Shown here in pieces: positions 44,101 through 53,303 of a stretch of 64,000 nt of DNA; positions within the stretch are counted from its first letter, which is position 1, and every line of letters starts with the position of its first letter. Location: NCBI RefSeq assembly GCF_003095375.1, contig NZ_QEHR01000005.1:186001-250000 (forward strand), read 5' to 3'. A program made the position numbers and the translations under genes. This DNA is from Marixanthomonas spongiae. Its GTDB lineage: Bacteria; Bacteroidota; Bacteroidia; Flavobacteriales; Flavobacteriaceae. The notes below the pieces were generated by a model. That model ran no database searches and was not told where the DNA came from. It saw only the letters and a program-made list of their open reading frames with translations.

Positions 44101-44859
44101 GTTGTGGGTTTCGGCTTTTAGGGAAATAACGCTGTCAAATCCAGAATTTTGATAAAAATCAGGTTTATCTGGGGTTTTTGGAGCAAATTGAATGGCTTTA
44201 GGGCCTTTTACAAAAGCCACATTGTCTTTATATGCCGAAACAATGGTGTTAGGGTTTTTTTCGGAAGTTTTCTTTATTAGCTTGAATAGGGAAGAAGGCA
44301 TCTCTTTCCCGTCGATTTCAAACGTGCCGTTGAAAATTTTATGGCGGCAATGCTCACTGTTCACTTGGCTGAAACCAAATACTTCGCTATCGGTCAATTT
44401 TCGGTTTAACTTGGTGGAAAGGTTTTCCAAATAAACCACTTCCTCTTTGTTGAGGGACAATCCTTCGGCTTCATTAAAGGCAGCGATATCGTCGATTTCC
44501 TTTATACCTTCAGGTTCAATATCAATGTTGAAAATGTCTTGATTTAACCCCTCGTATTTTTGAGATAACATTGGGTCGTAATCTGAAAAACCTTCAGCAA
44601 CACTTGAAAATTCTTCAATCCGGCTAATACCTTCAACCCCCATGTTTTGCGTAATTTCCACCGCATTGGTGCTCCAAGGGGTGATCATCGCCGCTCGCGG
44701 ACCGATGAAAGTTCCCGAAAGTTTTTCTTCAGGTTTGTAGGACTTCGGTGATGAAATTGCAAAAAGCCATTTCAGCTTTGCTAGGGCAGTTTCAGGAAGA
44801 TCCTTAGTGGTTTGTACTGCGTAAACCGTTTCTTTGGGGGCCGAAAAATAATAAATCAT
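41152..44859 (-). CDS. purL: Phosphoribosylformylglycinamidine synthase, single-chain type
   Basis: 1235 residues, the large fused form. Converts FGAR, glutamine and ATP to FGAM in purine synthesis. Order: N-terminal PurS-like region, AIR-synthetase-related ATP-binding halves ([79 protein letters not shown]) and a C-terminal class I glutamine amidotransferase with nucleophile [13 protein letters not shown] and the His-Glu end (HLERSTFPW). All expected parts are present without truncation. A minus-strand TAAATTTG element precedes it. It is unlinked to other pur genes here. Confidence 0.96.
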   Translation of the reverse strand: [1235 protein letters not shown]

Positions 44860-44892
44860 GGTGCCGTGGTGTTGTTCGGATTTTTAAAGGCA

Positions 44893-44900
44893 CAAATTTA
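44893..44900 (-). promoter_or_regulatory. Predicted -7 promoter element of purL
   Basis: Minus-strand TAAATTTG, exact TAnnTTTG, 33 bases before the purL start. No clear -33 element. Confidence 0.35.
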
Positions 44901-44990
44901 CGGTATTTCTTGCAAAAGGCGGTGACATATTTAAAGGGTTATGCACATGGTTTTCAACCAGTTTTCGTTTCGGTCATGTTTTATTTTATT

Positions 44991-45001
44991 GTTACATTGT
45001 G
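44991..45001 (+). promoter_or_regulatory. Shared upstream motif of the T9SS nuclease locus, copy 1
   Basis: GTTACATTGTG, 36 bases before the ATG at 45037. Related copies precede the two next T9SS genes (consensus GYTAYATTGYG). Confidence 0.4.
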
Positions 45002-45036
45002 CCCACTTAAATGTGTTAGTAAAAAAAAGCGTGTAT

Positions 45037-47007
45037 ATGAACCATTTTTCCTCATTAGTACTGTTATCTCTATTTTTCTTATTTTTCTTAAATACCCAAG
45101 CACAGATCGTCATCAATGAATTTGATACCGATACCGATGGGCAGGATTTTGAGGAGTTTGTGGAACTGAAATCTGATACTCCCAATGCCAACCTGGATGA
45201 TTACGTGGTGGTTTTTTTCAATGGATCGCAAAGTGGGGGCGATAGCAGTTATTTAGCTTTCGATCTGGATGGGTTTACTACCGATGTCAATGGCATATTG
45301 GTGGTTGGTAGCAGCAATGTTTCGCCTGTTCCGGCCTATTTAATTCCGCCGGCCATTATACAGAATGGACCCGATGCAGTTGCCATTTACCAAGGTAGCG
45401 CAGCTGATTTTCCCGAAGGCACCTTGGCAACAACAACCAACTTGATCGATGCGTTGGCGTATGATACCAACGACCCCGATGATAAGATTTTAATGGGCTT
45501 GTTGGGTTTGACCGAACAGATAAACGAAGGGGAGAACAGCAACCAAACGACTGAATCCATTCAACGAAACAATGATGGCACGTATACGGTAACAACCCCA
45601 ACTCCCGGCGCCTTGAACGATGGCAGCGGAATTGATTTGAACGGTGTTTCTTTCACCACAGACCAACAAGAATATACCGAGGGCGATACGATATCTATTA
45701 CCTTTACTACTGAAAACCCTGTTGCGAACGATTTGATTTTTGATTTTACTTTGGAAAACGGCTCTTTTACTACCGAAGATTACACTGGGAGTACTTCGGT
45801 TTTTATCGCGACGGGAATGAGCGAGGCCACCGTTGCGATACAGTTGGTTGAAGACGGGGTGAACGATGGCGATGAGTTTGCCGAGATAGATATACAAGCA
45901 CTTCCGCAAGAATACAATAGGTTAAAGGACAATGTGAAACGGTTGGTGATAGATTTGGATTTTACAACGGCACCTTGGGGAACACCTGTAAATCCAACGT
46001 ATGATATTGTGGAAAGTACAGAGCCACAAGATTATTACGATTCTATTGGTGGTCTGGCGGACAACGAACTGCGGCAGGCCATTCAAGATGTAATTGCCAA
46101 TCCTGAAACCGTGCGCACCCAAACCTATGCCGATGCCATTGATATATTGAAAAGTGCCGACCAGAACCCAGGGAACAGCAATGAAGTATGGTTGCTCTAT
46201 ACCGAACAACCCCGGGCGAAAATAGAATTCCAAACTTTGGGCGGTAGCAATGTGGGCAAATGGAACCGCGAACACACCTATCCCCGTTCACGTGGCGGGT
46301 TTTATCCGTTGGAAGAAGACGATATTGCCGATGGTATGAATATTTTTATCGAAACCAATGCCGATTCGCTTCGGCATGCCATTTCCGATGCTCATGGCTT
46401 GCGTGCTGCCGATGGCCCCGAAAACAGCTCTCGGGGAAATCAGGATTACGGCGAATACTCAGGACCTACTGGCAATGCAGGGAGTTTTATGGGCGATGTA
46501 GCCCGGGCGGTACTTTATATGGCCGTTCGCTATAATGATTTGGACGTGGTGAGCGGTGATCCCGATAATTCCACTGTAGGTCAATTGGGCGATTTGGACA
46601 TTTTGCTGGAATGGCACCGAAATGATCCTCCAGACGATTTTGAAATGAATCGCAACAACATGGTGTTTGCGTGGCAAAAAAACAGGAACCCGTTTATAGA
46701 CCGACCAATTTTGGTAGAACACCTCTGGGGAAATATGCAAGGCGAGATCTACTATCCTCCGCTTTCTGTTGAAGAAACGAAGACACCAGAATTATCCATC
46801 TATCCAAACCCCGTTTCTGAAATTTTAAATGTTGTAGGTGTTGCTGAAAAAACCGAATTTTTCATATATGCTTCAAACGGGAAAGAAGTATTCCGTACAA
46901 TCCTGTTTCAGGACAAAGCCTTGCCCATATCCCTTCAGTCTGGCGCATATATTGCCATTTTTGTAGCTGATGCAAAAACGAGTGTGCAGCATATACTTGT
47001 TAACTAG
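45037..47007 (+). CDS. T9SS-secreted endonuclease I family protein with lamin-tail domain
   Basis: 656 residues from the ATG at 45037 (MNHFSSLVLLSLFFLFFLNTQAQ), which starts a perfect signal peptide; the longer frame to 44941 is not favoured. Order: lamin-tail-like domain (IVINEFDTDTDGQDFEEFVEL, ~22-150), Calx-beta-like region (~190-300), endonuclease I (EndA/NucM) domain with WNREHTYPRSRGG and DAHGLRAAD (~405-450) and NPFIDRPILVEHLWG, and a T9SS sorting domain (LSIYPNPVSEILNV). Secreted nucleases of this class degrade extracellular DNA or RNA. A second, shorter endonuclease I gene lies at 53304-54365. Confidence 0.92.
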   Translation: MNHFSSLVLLSLFFLFFLNTQAQIVINEFDTDTDGQDFEEFVELKSDTPNANLDDYVVVFFNGSQSGGDSSYLAFDLDGFTTDVNGILVVGSSNVSPVPAYLIPPAIIQNGPDAVAIYQGSAADFPEGTLATTTNLIDALAYDTNDPDDKILMGLLGLTEQINEGENSNQTTESIQRNNDGTYTVTTPTPGALNDGSGIDLNGVSFTTDQQEYTEGDTISITFTTENPVANDLIFDFTLENGSFTTEDYTGSTSVFIATGMSEATVAIQLVEDGVNDGDEFAEIDIQALPQEYNRLKDNVKRLVIDLDFTTAPWGTPVNPTYDIVESTEPQDYYDSIGGLADNELRQAIQDVIANPETVRTQTYADAIDILKSADQNPGNSNEVWLLYTEQPRAKIEFQTLGGSNVGKWNREHTYPRSRGGFYPLEEDDIADGMNIFIETNADSLRHAISDAHGLRAADGPENSSRGNQDYGEYSGPTGNAGSFMGDVARAVLYMAVRYNDLDVVSGDPDNSTVGQLGDLDILLEWHRNDPPDDFEMNRNNMVFAWQKNRNPFIDRPILVEHLWGNMQGEIYYPPLSVEETKTPELSIYPNPVSEILNVVGVAEKTEFFIYASNGKEVFRTILFQDKALPISLQSGAYIAIFVADAKTSVQHILVN

Positions 47008-47154
47008 CGGTATAGAGAAGTTTTTTCTTAAATAAATCTGAATTAGAACTTGCTTTATTTCAATTAATTGATTATTATGTAGTTAGCAATGTGATTTTTG
47101 AATTTTGGTGGTTAACCCTATGGAACTACTGGGTTTTAAATTCCTTTTTTTTAT

Positions 47155-47165
47155 GTTATATTGCG
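47155..47165 (+). promoter_or_regulatory. Shared upstream motif of the T9SS nuclease locus, copy 2
   Basis: GTTATATTGCG, 39 bases before the ATG at 47204. The 47008-47203 spacer contains no gene. Confidence 0.4.
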
Positions 47166-47203
47166 CAAACTATTAAGATTTAACGTTTTTTAAACTACTA
47201 AGT

Positions 47204-50125
47204 ATGAAAAAGAACTATGTATTATTTACGCTCAGCTTATTGTGCTTTGCGACAGTATTTGGGCAGGACAAACTCCCCCCAGAAAAAGTGATAACAGGAA
47301 AGTTTATTGGTAAAACAATACCTTTAAGGGATTTTCCAACCGTTGAACCCGGTGATGTAAGGGGTAAGGCCATTGAAGTATTGGTGCCCAACGATTCCAG
47401 AACCGAAATGGAGTTTGTAGAGACCACTACTATTATAAACGACCTGCAGACCGAAAAAGGTAAAATCGTTACCAAAGCACCCGAACAAAACTTTATAGGC
47501 GTTTCGCAATCTGAATCTGGGTTTTTACCTCCAGACCCCACAGGTGCCGTAGGGCCAAATCATTATGTGCATTCTGTAAACTCATTGGTAAAGATTTTTG
47601 ATAAAACCGGTAACCTTGAAGTTGGACCTGTAAGCCTTGGATCTTTCTTAGGAATTGGCTCTAATGCCGGTGACCCTATTATAATGTACGATCAATTGGC
47701 AGATCGTTGGGTGGTTAGTGAGTTTGGCTCATTAAACAACTCATTGGCCATTGGTGTTTCTGAAACAAATGACCCAGGAGGAGCCTACAATGTATATCAA
47801 TATCAATTTAGCGGTTTCCCAGATTATCCAAAATACGGATTATGGCATGACGGCTATTATGGAACCGTTAACTTAAATGGACAGACCACCCAGGCATTTG
47901 TTATGGAACGTGATGAAATGTTGTCTGGTGGCCCCAGCCCTCAAATCCAAATTTTCAACTTGCCGCAAATTGTGGTAAACCCTAATCAAGTTAAAAGCCC
48001 AGGTGCCGTAAGTTTATTGGGTACTTCGGTCGATACTTCCGCACCAGGATATATTGTGTATTTACAAGATGATGGTTGGACTAGCCAGATTACTTTTGAT
48101 CACCTGAAAATTTGGGAAATCGATGTGGACTGGAGCAACCCAAACAATTCTACAGTGTCACAACCTTTAGAATTAGCAACAGATCCTTTCGATGCCGGAG
48201 AACTTTTTGGAGACGGAAACGGTGCCATTCGTCAACCGGGAACCAGCCAGCGATTGGCCGGACATGGTGGGATTATATCGTTCCCAACACATTACCGCTC
48301 TTTTGCTAACCATAACTCTTGGTTGCTAACTTTTAATACATTTATTGATCAAAATGAAACAGGAGGGATCCGTTGGATTGAGCTAAGGAACGATTCAAGC
48401 AATGATTGGAGCATTTTTCAACAAGGGACCTATTCCATTGCCGATGGGCACAGCCGATTAATGAGCAGTGCCGCTATGGATGCTGCCGGTAATATTGCAA
48501 TGGGCTATACCACAGCTAGTGAAAACCTACCGGTTTCTTTACGTTATACAGGGCGTTTTGATGGTGATCCATTAGGACAGATGACCGTGGCAGAAGAGAT
48601 AATAATTGACGGTCCTGGAGTTAGAACCAATACTAACAGATACGGTGATTATTCACATATGTCCATGGATCCAAACAACTTTTCTTTTTGGTTCACTTCA
48701 GATTATTTTCACGCAAATAATCAATGGAGAACACAAATTGCTGCTTTTTCATTGAGTGGAGGTTTTGCAGCAGATTTAGGTGCTATTTCAATTGACCAAC
48801 CAGAAGATGGTCTTTTAACAGCCAACGAACAAGTAGAAGTCACCATTAGAAATTTTGGTACAGATGCTCAAAGTGGATTTCCACTGGATCTTTTTCTAGA
48901 TGGAAGTTTAGTTGCAACCGAAATATTCTCGGGAACCGTACAGCCAAATGAAACAGCTTCCTACACTTTTAATGAGACATTAGATCTTTCAACGCAATCT
49001 CAGACATATACCATAGAAGTTGCTACTGATTTATCTGGTGATGAATTTGGAGACAACGATAGAGTTTCTAAAGATGTGACCAGTTTATTTGCAGAAGATC
49101 TTGGTACTTTAGCTATTACCTCTCCAGCAACCGGAAATAGTTTGGGTATGCAAACCGTTACTATTGATGTTAAAAACTTTGGAGCTAATTCCCAATCTAA
49201 TTTTGATGTCCAATACAGTGTTGATGGGGGTACGCCAGTAGTAGAAACATTTACGGGGACTCTCAATTCTGGAGAAGTTGCTAGCTTTGATTTTGCACAA
49301 CAAATTAATTTTGATGAGTTGAAAGAATATGAAATTACCGCTTCAACTTCTTTATCTGGAGATCAGCAACCGTCTAATGATTCGGTTACCATAACTGTTG
49401 AGAACTTGTTATGTCAACCTGATTTATTTTGTGTTCTTGGTGATGGATTCCAATTGGTTTCAATTGCAGAAATAAATAACGTGTCAGATTGCGAAGGTTA
49501 TGCTGATTTTACAAATCAAATAGCAAATCTCGATCAAGGAAGCACTAATGAAATAACACTTACCACTGGTTATGGAAGTCAAAATGTTAAGGTTTGGATA
49601 GATTTTAATGACGACTTTACTTTTTCAAATACTGAAGTAGTCGTTCCTAATTTTGAAATTGCACCTGGTCAAGGCCAAGGTTCTTATACTGAAACCTTAG
49701 AATTGGTTATCCCGTCAAATGCTCCCATTGGAGAACATATTATGAGAGTTAGAAGTAACAGAGACGGCCAGGTTAGTCCAGATTCTTGTAAGGACGATGG
49801 ACTTGGAGAAGTAGAAGATTATACTGTTAATATTGGTAACTTGGGAGTAAACGATTTTGAAATTTCAAATTCTGAAATGATCGTTACTACTTTAGGAGAT
49901 AACAAATATGATGTTACCTTGACATCTGAATTTGATGGAACTGTTTACTTGACTGTTTTCAATACCCTTGGACAGCAAATAGGCATGAACAAATCAGTAT
50001 CCAGAGATGGGAACACCTATAAAGCATCTTTAGATATGTCTAAAGTATCAAGCGGTGTTTACATATTGAAAATGGGTGGAATTTCTACCACTAGTTATAA
50101 AACAGCACGGATTATTGTAGAATAA
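47204..50125 (+). CDS. Large T9SS-secreted protein with CARDB-like and GEVED domains, paralogue A
   Basis: 973 residues, signal peptide ending in TVFGQ. Residues ~95-520 are a propeller-like region opening with PPDPTGAVGPNHYVHSVN and containing DQLADRWVVSEFG and DPNNFSFWFTSDYF. Two CARDB-like modules follow (ISIDQPEDGLLTANEQVEVTIRNFGT; ITSPATGNSLGMQTVTIDVKNFGANSQSNFDVQYSV), then a GEVED module (KVWIDFNDDFTFSNTEV) and a T9SS sorting end (LTVFNTLGQQIG...SGVYILKMGG). I see no catalytic motif; likely a surface-binding protein. The adjacent gene at 50302 is a close paralogue with the same domain order. Confidence 0.88.
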   Translation: MKKNYVLFTLSLLCFATVFGQDKLPPEKVITGKFIGKTIPLRDFPTVEPGDVRGKAIEVLVPNDSRTEMEFVETTTIINDLQTEKGKIVTKAPEQNFIGVSQSESGFLPPDPTGAVGPNHYVHSVNSLVKIFDKTGNLEVGPVSLGSFLGIGSNAGDPIIMYDQLADRWVVSEFGSLNNSLAIGVSETNDPGGAYNVYQYQFSGFPDYPKYGLWHDGYYGTVNLNGQTTQAFVMERDEMLSGGPSPQIQIFNLPQIVVNPNQVKSPGAVSLLGTSVDTSAPGYIVYLQDDGWTSQITFDHLKIWEIDVDWSNPNNSTVSQPLELATDPFDAGELFGDGNGAIRQPGTSQRLAGHGGIISFPTHYRSFANHNSWLLTFNTFIDQNETGGIRWIELRNDSSNDWSIFQQGTYSIADGHSRLMSSAAMDAAGNIAMGYTTASENLPVSLRYTGRFDGDPLGQMTVAEEIIIDGPGVRTNTNRYGDYSHMSMDPNNFSFWFTSDYFHANNQWRTQIAAFSLSGGFAADLGAISIDQPEDGLLTANEQVEVTIRNFGTDAQSGFPLDLFLDGSLVATEIFSGTVQPNETASYTFNETLDLSTQSQTYTIEVATDLSGDEFGDNDRVSKDVTSLFAEDLGTLAITSPATGNSLGMQTVTIDVKNFGANSQSNFDVQYSVDGGTPVVETFTGTLNSGEVASFDFAQQINFDELKEYEITASTSLSGDQQPSNDSVTITVENLLCQPDLFCVLGDGFQLVSIAEINNVSDCEGYADFTNQIANLDQGSTNEITLTTGYGSQNVKVWIDFNDDFTFSNTEVVVPNFEIAPGQGQGSYTETLELVIPSNAPIGEHIMRVRSNRDGQVSPDSCKDDGLGEVEDYTVNIGNLGVNDFEISNSEMIVTTLGDNKYDVTLTSEFDGTVYLTVFNTLGQQIGMNKSVSRDGNTYKASLDMSKVSSGVYILKMGGISTTSYKTARIIVE

Positions 50126-50157
50126 CCTGTCGATTTTTATAATCATTATTTATTTTA

Positions 50158-50190
50158 AAAGCCTGTGGTTTCAACGCCACAGGTTTTTTT
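50158..50190 (+). terminator. Intrinsic terminator between the two paralogues
   Basis: Stem CCTGTGG / CCACAGG (50162-50168 with 50177-50183), flanked by A-tract and seven T. Confidence 0.85.
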
Positions 50191-50258
50191 AGTCTAGTAT
50201 GTATTGCTCTTGTTTCATCTATCTATTTGCAAATGAAGTGATTGTTTTATTAAATCAT

Positions 50259-50269
50259 GCTATATTGTG
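50259..50269 (+). promoter_or_regulatory. Shared upstream motif of the T9SS nuclease locus, copy 3
   Basis: GCTATATTGTG, 33 bases before the ATG at 50302. It lies inside the alternative longer reading frame, favouring the shorter start. Confidence 0.4.
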
Positions 50270-50301
50270 AAGAATTCCAAAACAATTTAAAAATCATTCG
50301 T

Positions 50302-53226
50302 ATGAACTTTAAAAAACTACTACTACTGCTCACCTTTTTCAGTACGTGCGTACTTATTGCGCAAGAAAAGCACGGGCCAGATGTAATTGCAACAGGAACA
50401 TTTGTTAAAAAAACAATTCCTTTGCGCGATATGCCCATAAGGCAAACCATTGAAAAGGAGGAGACCAGTGCACTTAAAATAATTCAAAACAGATTGCGGG
50501 CCAATCGGAAAACCAACGAAAATGCGCTTCCGCTTGATGGCGATGTATTGACCCAAAAAAAGTTTGGTGGCATACAAACCAAAGCCCTTGAGCAAAATTT
50601 TGATGGCGCCGATGCTTCCGAAGGTCAAGCAACCCCTCCAGACCCTACGGGAGCCGTTGGGCCTAATCATTATGTGCACGCCGTAAACTTGGTCGTGAAA
50701 ATTTTCGATAAATCGGGTAATCTTTTGGCAGGGCCAACGTTTCTCGGTGATTTTTTAGGTTCAGGGAACAACAGTGGCGACCCAATTGTTTTGTACGATC
50801 AATTGGCCGACCGTTTTTTTGTAAGCCAGTTCGATACAGGCAACGATAGTCTTATTATTGGTGTTTCGGAAACTTCTGACCCTACGGGAGTCTATAATGT
50901 TTATGAATTTCCGTTGGATGCTTTTCCAGATTATCCACATTATTCGGTGTGGCCAGATGGCTATTACTTAACGGCCAATAAGTTTTCGGGAAACACCACC
51001 TACGCCATAGAACGGGATGCATTGATTGCCGGTGATCCCGATCCAAAAATAATTGGTTTTAACCTTCCGGGGGTGACCAATAATCCAAATACGGTGTTTA
51101 GCCCTGAACCGGCAAATCTTACCGGCACTTCTTTTCCTGCCGATGTGCCGGGATATATTGTCTATTTGCAAGACGATGGTTGGTCGGGGGTTTCCTTCGA
51201 CCACTTAAAAATCTGGGAAATTGAACTGGATTGGAACAATACATCAAACTCAACCATTTCAGCACCGCTAGAAATACCCACTACGCCTTTTGAAGCTACG
51301 TTCGCCCCTTTTGGAACAGGCGATGTAGAACAACCGGGCACCAGTCAGAAAATCGACATGATTGGCGGGGTTATCTCCTATGCGGCCAATTACCGCAGTT
51401 ATGGCAGCCATAACTCTTGGCTCATTACCTTTAATGTTGATATAGACGGGAACGATACGTCGGGCATCCGCTGGATAGAACTGCGCAATGATGCTTCAAA
51501 CGGTTGGTCTATTTTTCAGGAAGGTACCTACGCCCCCGCAGATGGTCATAGCCGTTTTATGGGAAGTGCCGCTATGGACGCTGCCGGCAACATAGGTATG
51601 GGCTTTAATATCGCCAGCAACACACTTCCAGCAGGAATTCGCTACACGGGCCGTTTTAATGGTGACCCATTGGGCGAAATGACGGTGGCCGAAACCACAA
51701 TAGTAGATGGTATTGGTGTACAAACTAACACCAACCGCTTTGGCGATTACTCACACTTGACCATAGACCCCGATAATTTTACCTTTTGGCATACCGCCGA
51801 ATATTTTGCATCGAATAACTTTTGGACGAGCCGGGTGGCTTCCTTTAGTTTATCGGGTGGCTTTGCGAACGATGTAGGGGTAAACAATATTACTGCTCCG
51901 GAAAGCGGAATCTTGACCAACGCTGAAACGGTGGAGGTTGTCATCCGTAACTTCGGAACCGATCCACAGTCCAACATTCCATTAGAATTGCGCGTGAACG
52001 GAACACTTGAAGTTTCTGAAACCTTTACAGGAACCATTAACCCCAATGAAACGGCAACGTATAGCTTTAGCCAAACAGTAGATCTTTCAAATGAAGGCGA
52101 AACCTATACTCTTGAAGCCAAAACCGGTTTGAGTAATGATGAGTTTACCGATAATGATGGCTTTACCAAAGACGTTATCCATTATTTAGGCGACGATGTA
52201 GGCATAACAGCCATTCCCTCACCAGTGTCTGGAGAAGGGCTTGGTAACGAAACCGTGACGGTAACAATAACCAACTTTGGCGATAATCCACAATCTAATT
52301 TTGACGTACAGTATTCTGTTGATGGCAATACCCCGGTGATAGAGCAGTTTACAGGAACCATAAATTCGCAAGAGGAAATAGACTATACTTTTTCTGAAAC
52401 GGCAGATCTTTCGGTATTGGGAACGTATGAGATTGAAGCGCAAACAAACTTGGCTACCGATCAAAATACCGATAACGATGCTTTTCAGGTTACTGTGGAA
52501 AACCTGCAATGCCTGCCCACGGCAAATTGTAGTTTAGGCGATGGAATTCAGCATTTTGTTATAGGTACCATAGATAATTCCACCTCTTGCTCGCCAAATG
52601 GATACGGCGATTATACCAACTTGAACACGGAGCTGGAGTTTAATTCCACTATCGAAGTTACGGTAGCTTCAGGTTACAACAATCAAATTTTTTCTCTTTG
52701 GATCGATTATAATGACAATTCGGTGTTCGATACCAATGAGCTGCTCATAGAAGATGTTGCCATCCCAAATTCTGGTACCGATGTTACGGCTACTTTTCAA
52801 ATTCCGCAGGATCAAGCATTGCTTGGCACCCACTTGCTGCGTATTAGGGCTGGATGGGCCAATAGTGAAGACACCACAGCAGACCCTTGTATAGATTTCA
52901 CGTATGGGGAAACCGAAGACTATACCGTAACCATCATAGATCCTACCTTGTCTGTTGGGCAACAAGAATTCAACAATACCGATGTGGTGATTTATCCCGT
53001 GAGCGATAAAACCTATGAAGTAACGTTTAACACCAGCACCGATTTTGGAACCATTGATTATACAGTGTTCAATACCCTGGGCCAACAAATTACCGCTGGC
53101 GAGATGGAAACGGGAAGCGATGGGTATAAAACCAACGTAAACCTTGCAAATGTGGCAACTGGCATGTACTTGGTTAAACTTAATAACAAAACATTCAGTA
53201 CCGTAAAAAGGCTGATTGTAAAATAA
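50302..53226 (+). CDS. Large T9SS-secreted protein with CARDB-like and GEVED domains, paralogue B
   Basis: 974 residues from the ATG at 50302 (MNFKKLLLLLTFFSTCVLIAQ, signal peptide). Same layout as the gene at 47204: PPDPTGAVGPNHYVHAVNL, DQLADRFFVSQFD, DPDNFTFWHTAEYFA, two CARDB-like modules (ITAPESGILTNAETVEVVIRNFGT; VTVTITNFGDNPQSNFDVQYSV), GEVED-like (FSLWIDYNDNSVFDTNEL) and T9SS end (YTVFNTLGQQITAG...GMYLVKLNNK). Tandem duplication is the simplest origin. A terminator separates the two, and each has its own upstream motif, so they are expressed separately. Ligand and role unknown. Confidence 0.88.
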   Translation: MNFKKLLLLLTFFSTCVLIAQEKHGPDVIATGTFVKKTIPLRDMPIRQTIEKEETSALKIIQNRLRANRKTNENALPLDGDVLTQKKFGGIQTKALEQNFDGADASEGQATPPDPTGAVGPNHYVHAVNLVVKIFDKSGNLLAGPTFLGDFLGSGNNSGDPIVLYDQLADRFFVSQFDTGNDSLIIGVSETSDPTGVYNVYEFPLDAFPDYPHYSVWPDGYYLTANKFSGNTTYAIERDALIAGDPDPKIIGFNLPGVTNNPNTVFSPEPANLTGTSFPADVPGYIVYLQDDGWSGVSFDHLKIWEIELDWNNTSNSTISAPLEIPTTPFEATFAPFGTGDVEQPGTSQKIDMIGGVISYAANYRSYGSHNSWLITFNVDIDGNDTSGIRWIELRNDASNGWSIFQEGTYAPADGHSRFMGSAAMDAAGNIGMGFNIASNTLPAGIRYTGRFNGDPLGEMTVAETTIVDGIGVQTNTNRFGDYSHLTIDPDNFTFWHTAEYFASNNFWTSRVASFSLSGGFANDVGVNNITAPESGILTNAETVEVVIRNFGTDPQSNIPLELRVNGTLEVSETFTGTINPNETATYSFSQTVDLSNEGETYTLEAKTGLSNDEFTDNDGFTKDVIHYLGDDVGITAIPSPVSGEGLGNETVTVTITNFGDNPQSNFDVQYSVDGNTPVIEQFTGTINSQEEIDYTFSETADLSVLGTYEIEAQTNLATDQNTDNDAFQVTVENLQCLPTANCSLGDGIQHFVIGTIDNSTSCSPNGYGDYTNLNTELEFNSTIEVTVASGYNNQIFSLWIDYNDNSVFDTNELLIEDVAIPNSGTDVTATFQIPQDQALLGTHLLRIRAGWANSEDTTADPCIDFTYGETEDYTVTIIDPTLSVGQQEFNNTDVVIYPVSDKTYEVTFNTSTDFGTIDYTVFNTLGQQITAGEMETGSDGYKTNVNLANVATGMYLVKLNNKTFSTVKRLIVK

Positions 53227-53247
53227 AGACCATCATTGTAATAACAA

Positions 53248-53282
53248 CAAAAAGCGTCCTTGGATTTAGGACGCTTTTTTTA
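53248..53282. terminator. Bidirectional intrinsic terminator
   Basis: AAAAAGCGTCC / GGACGCTTTTTTT stem (core 53253-53259 with 53269-53275) between convergent genes. Confidence 0.85.
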
Positions 53283-53303
53283 GTTTTCAGAAAATCTTAA
53301 AAA

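Noticed and set aside
44941-45036. Longer N-terminus for the first endonuclease I protein.
   Set aside because: The ATG at 45037 begins a perfect signal peptide, and the extension would bury it and overlap the promoter-like motif.
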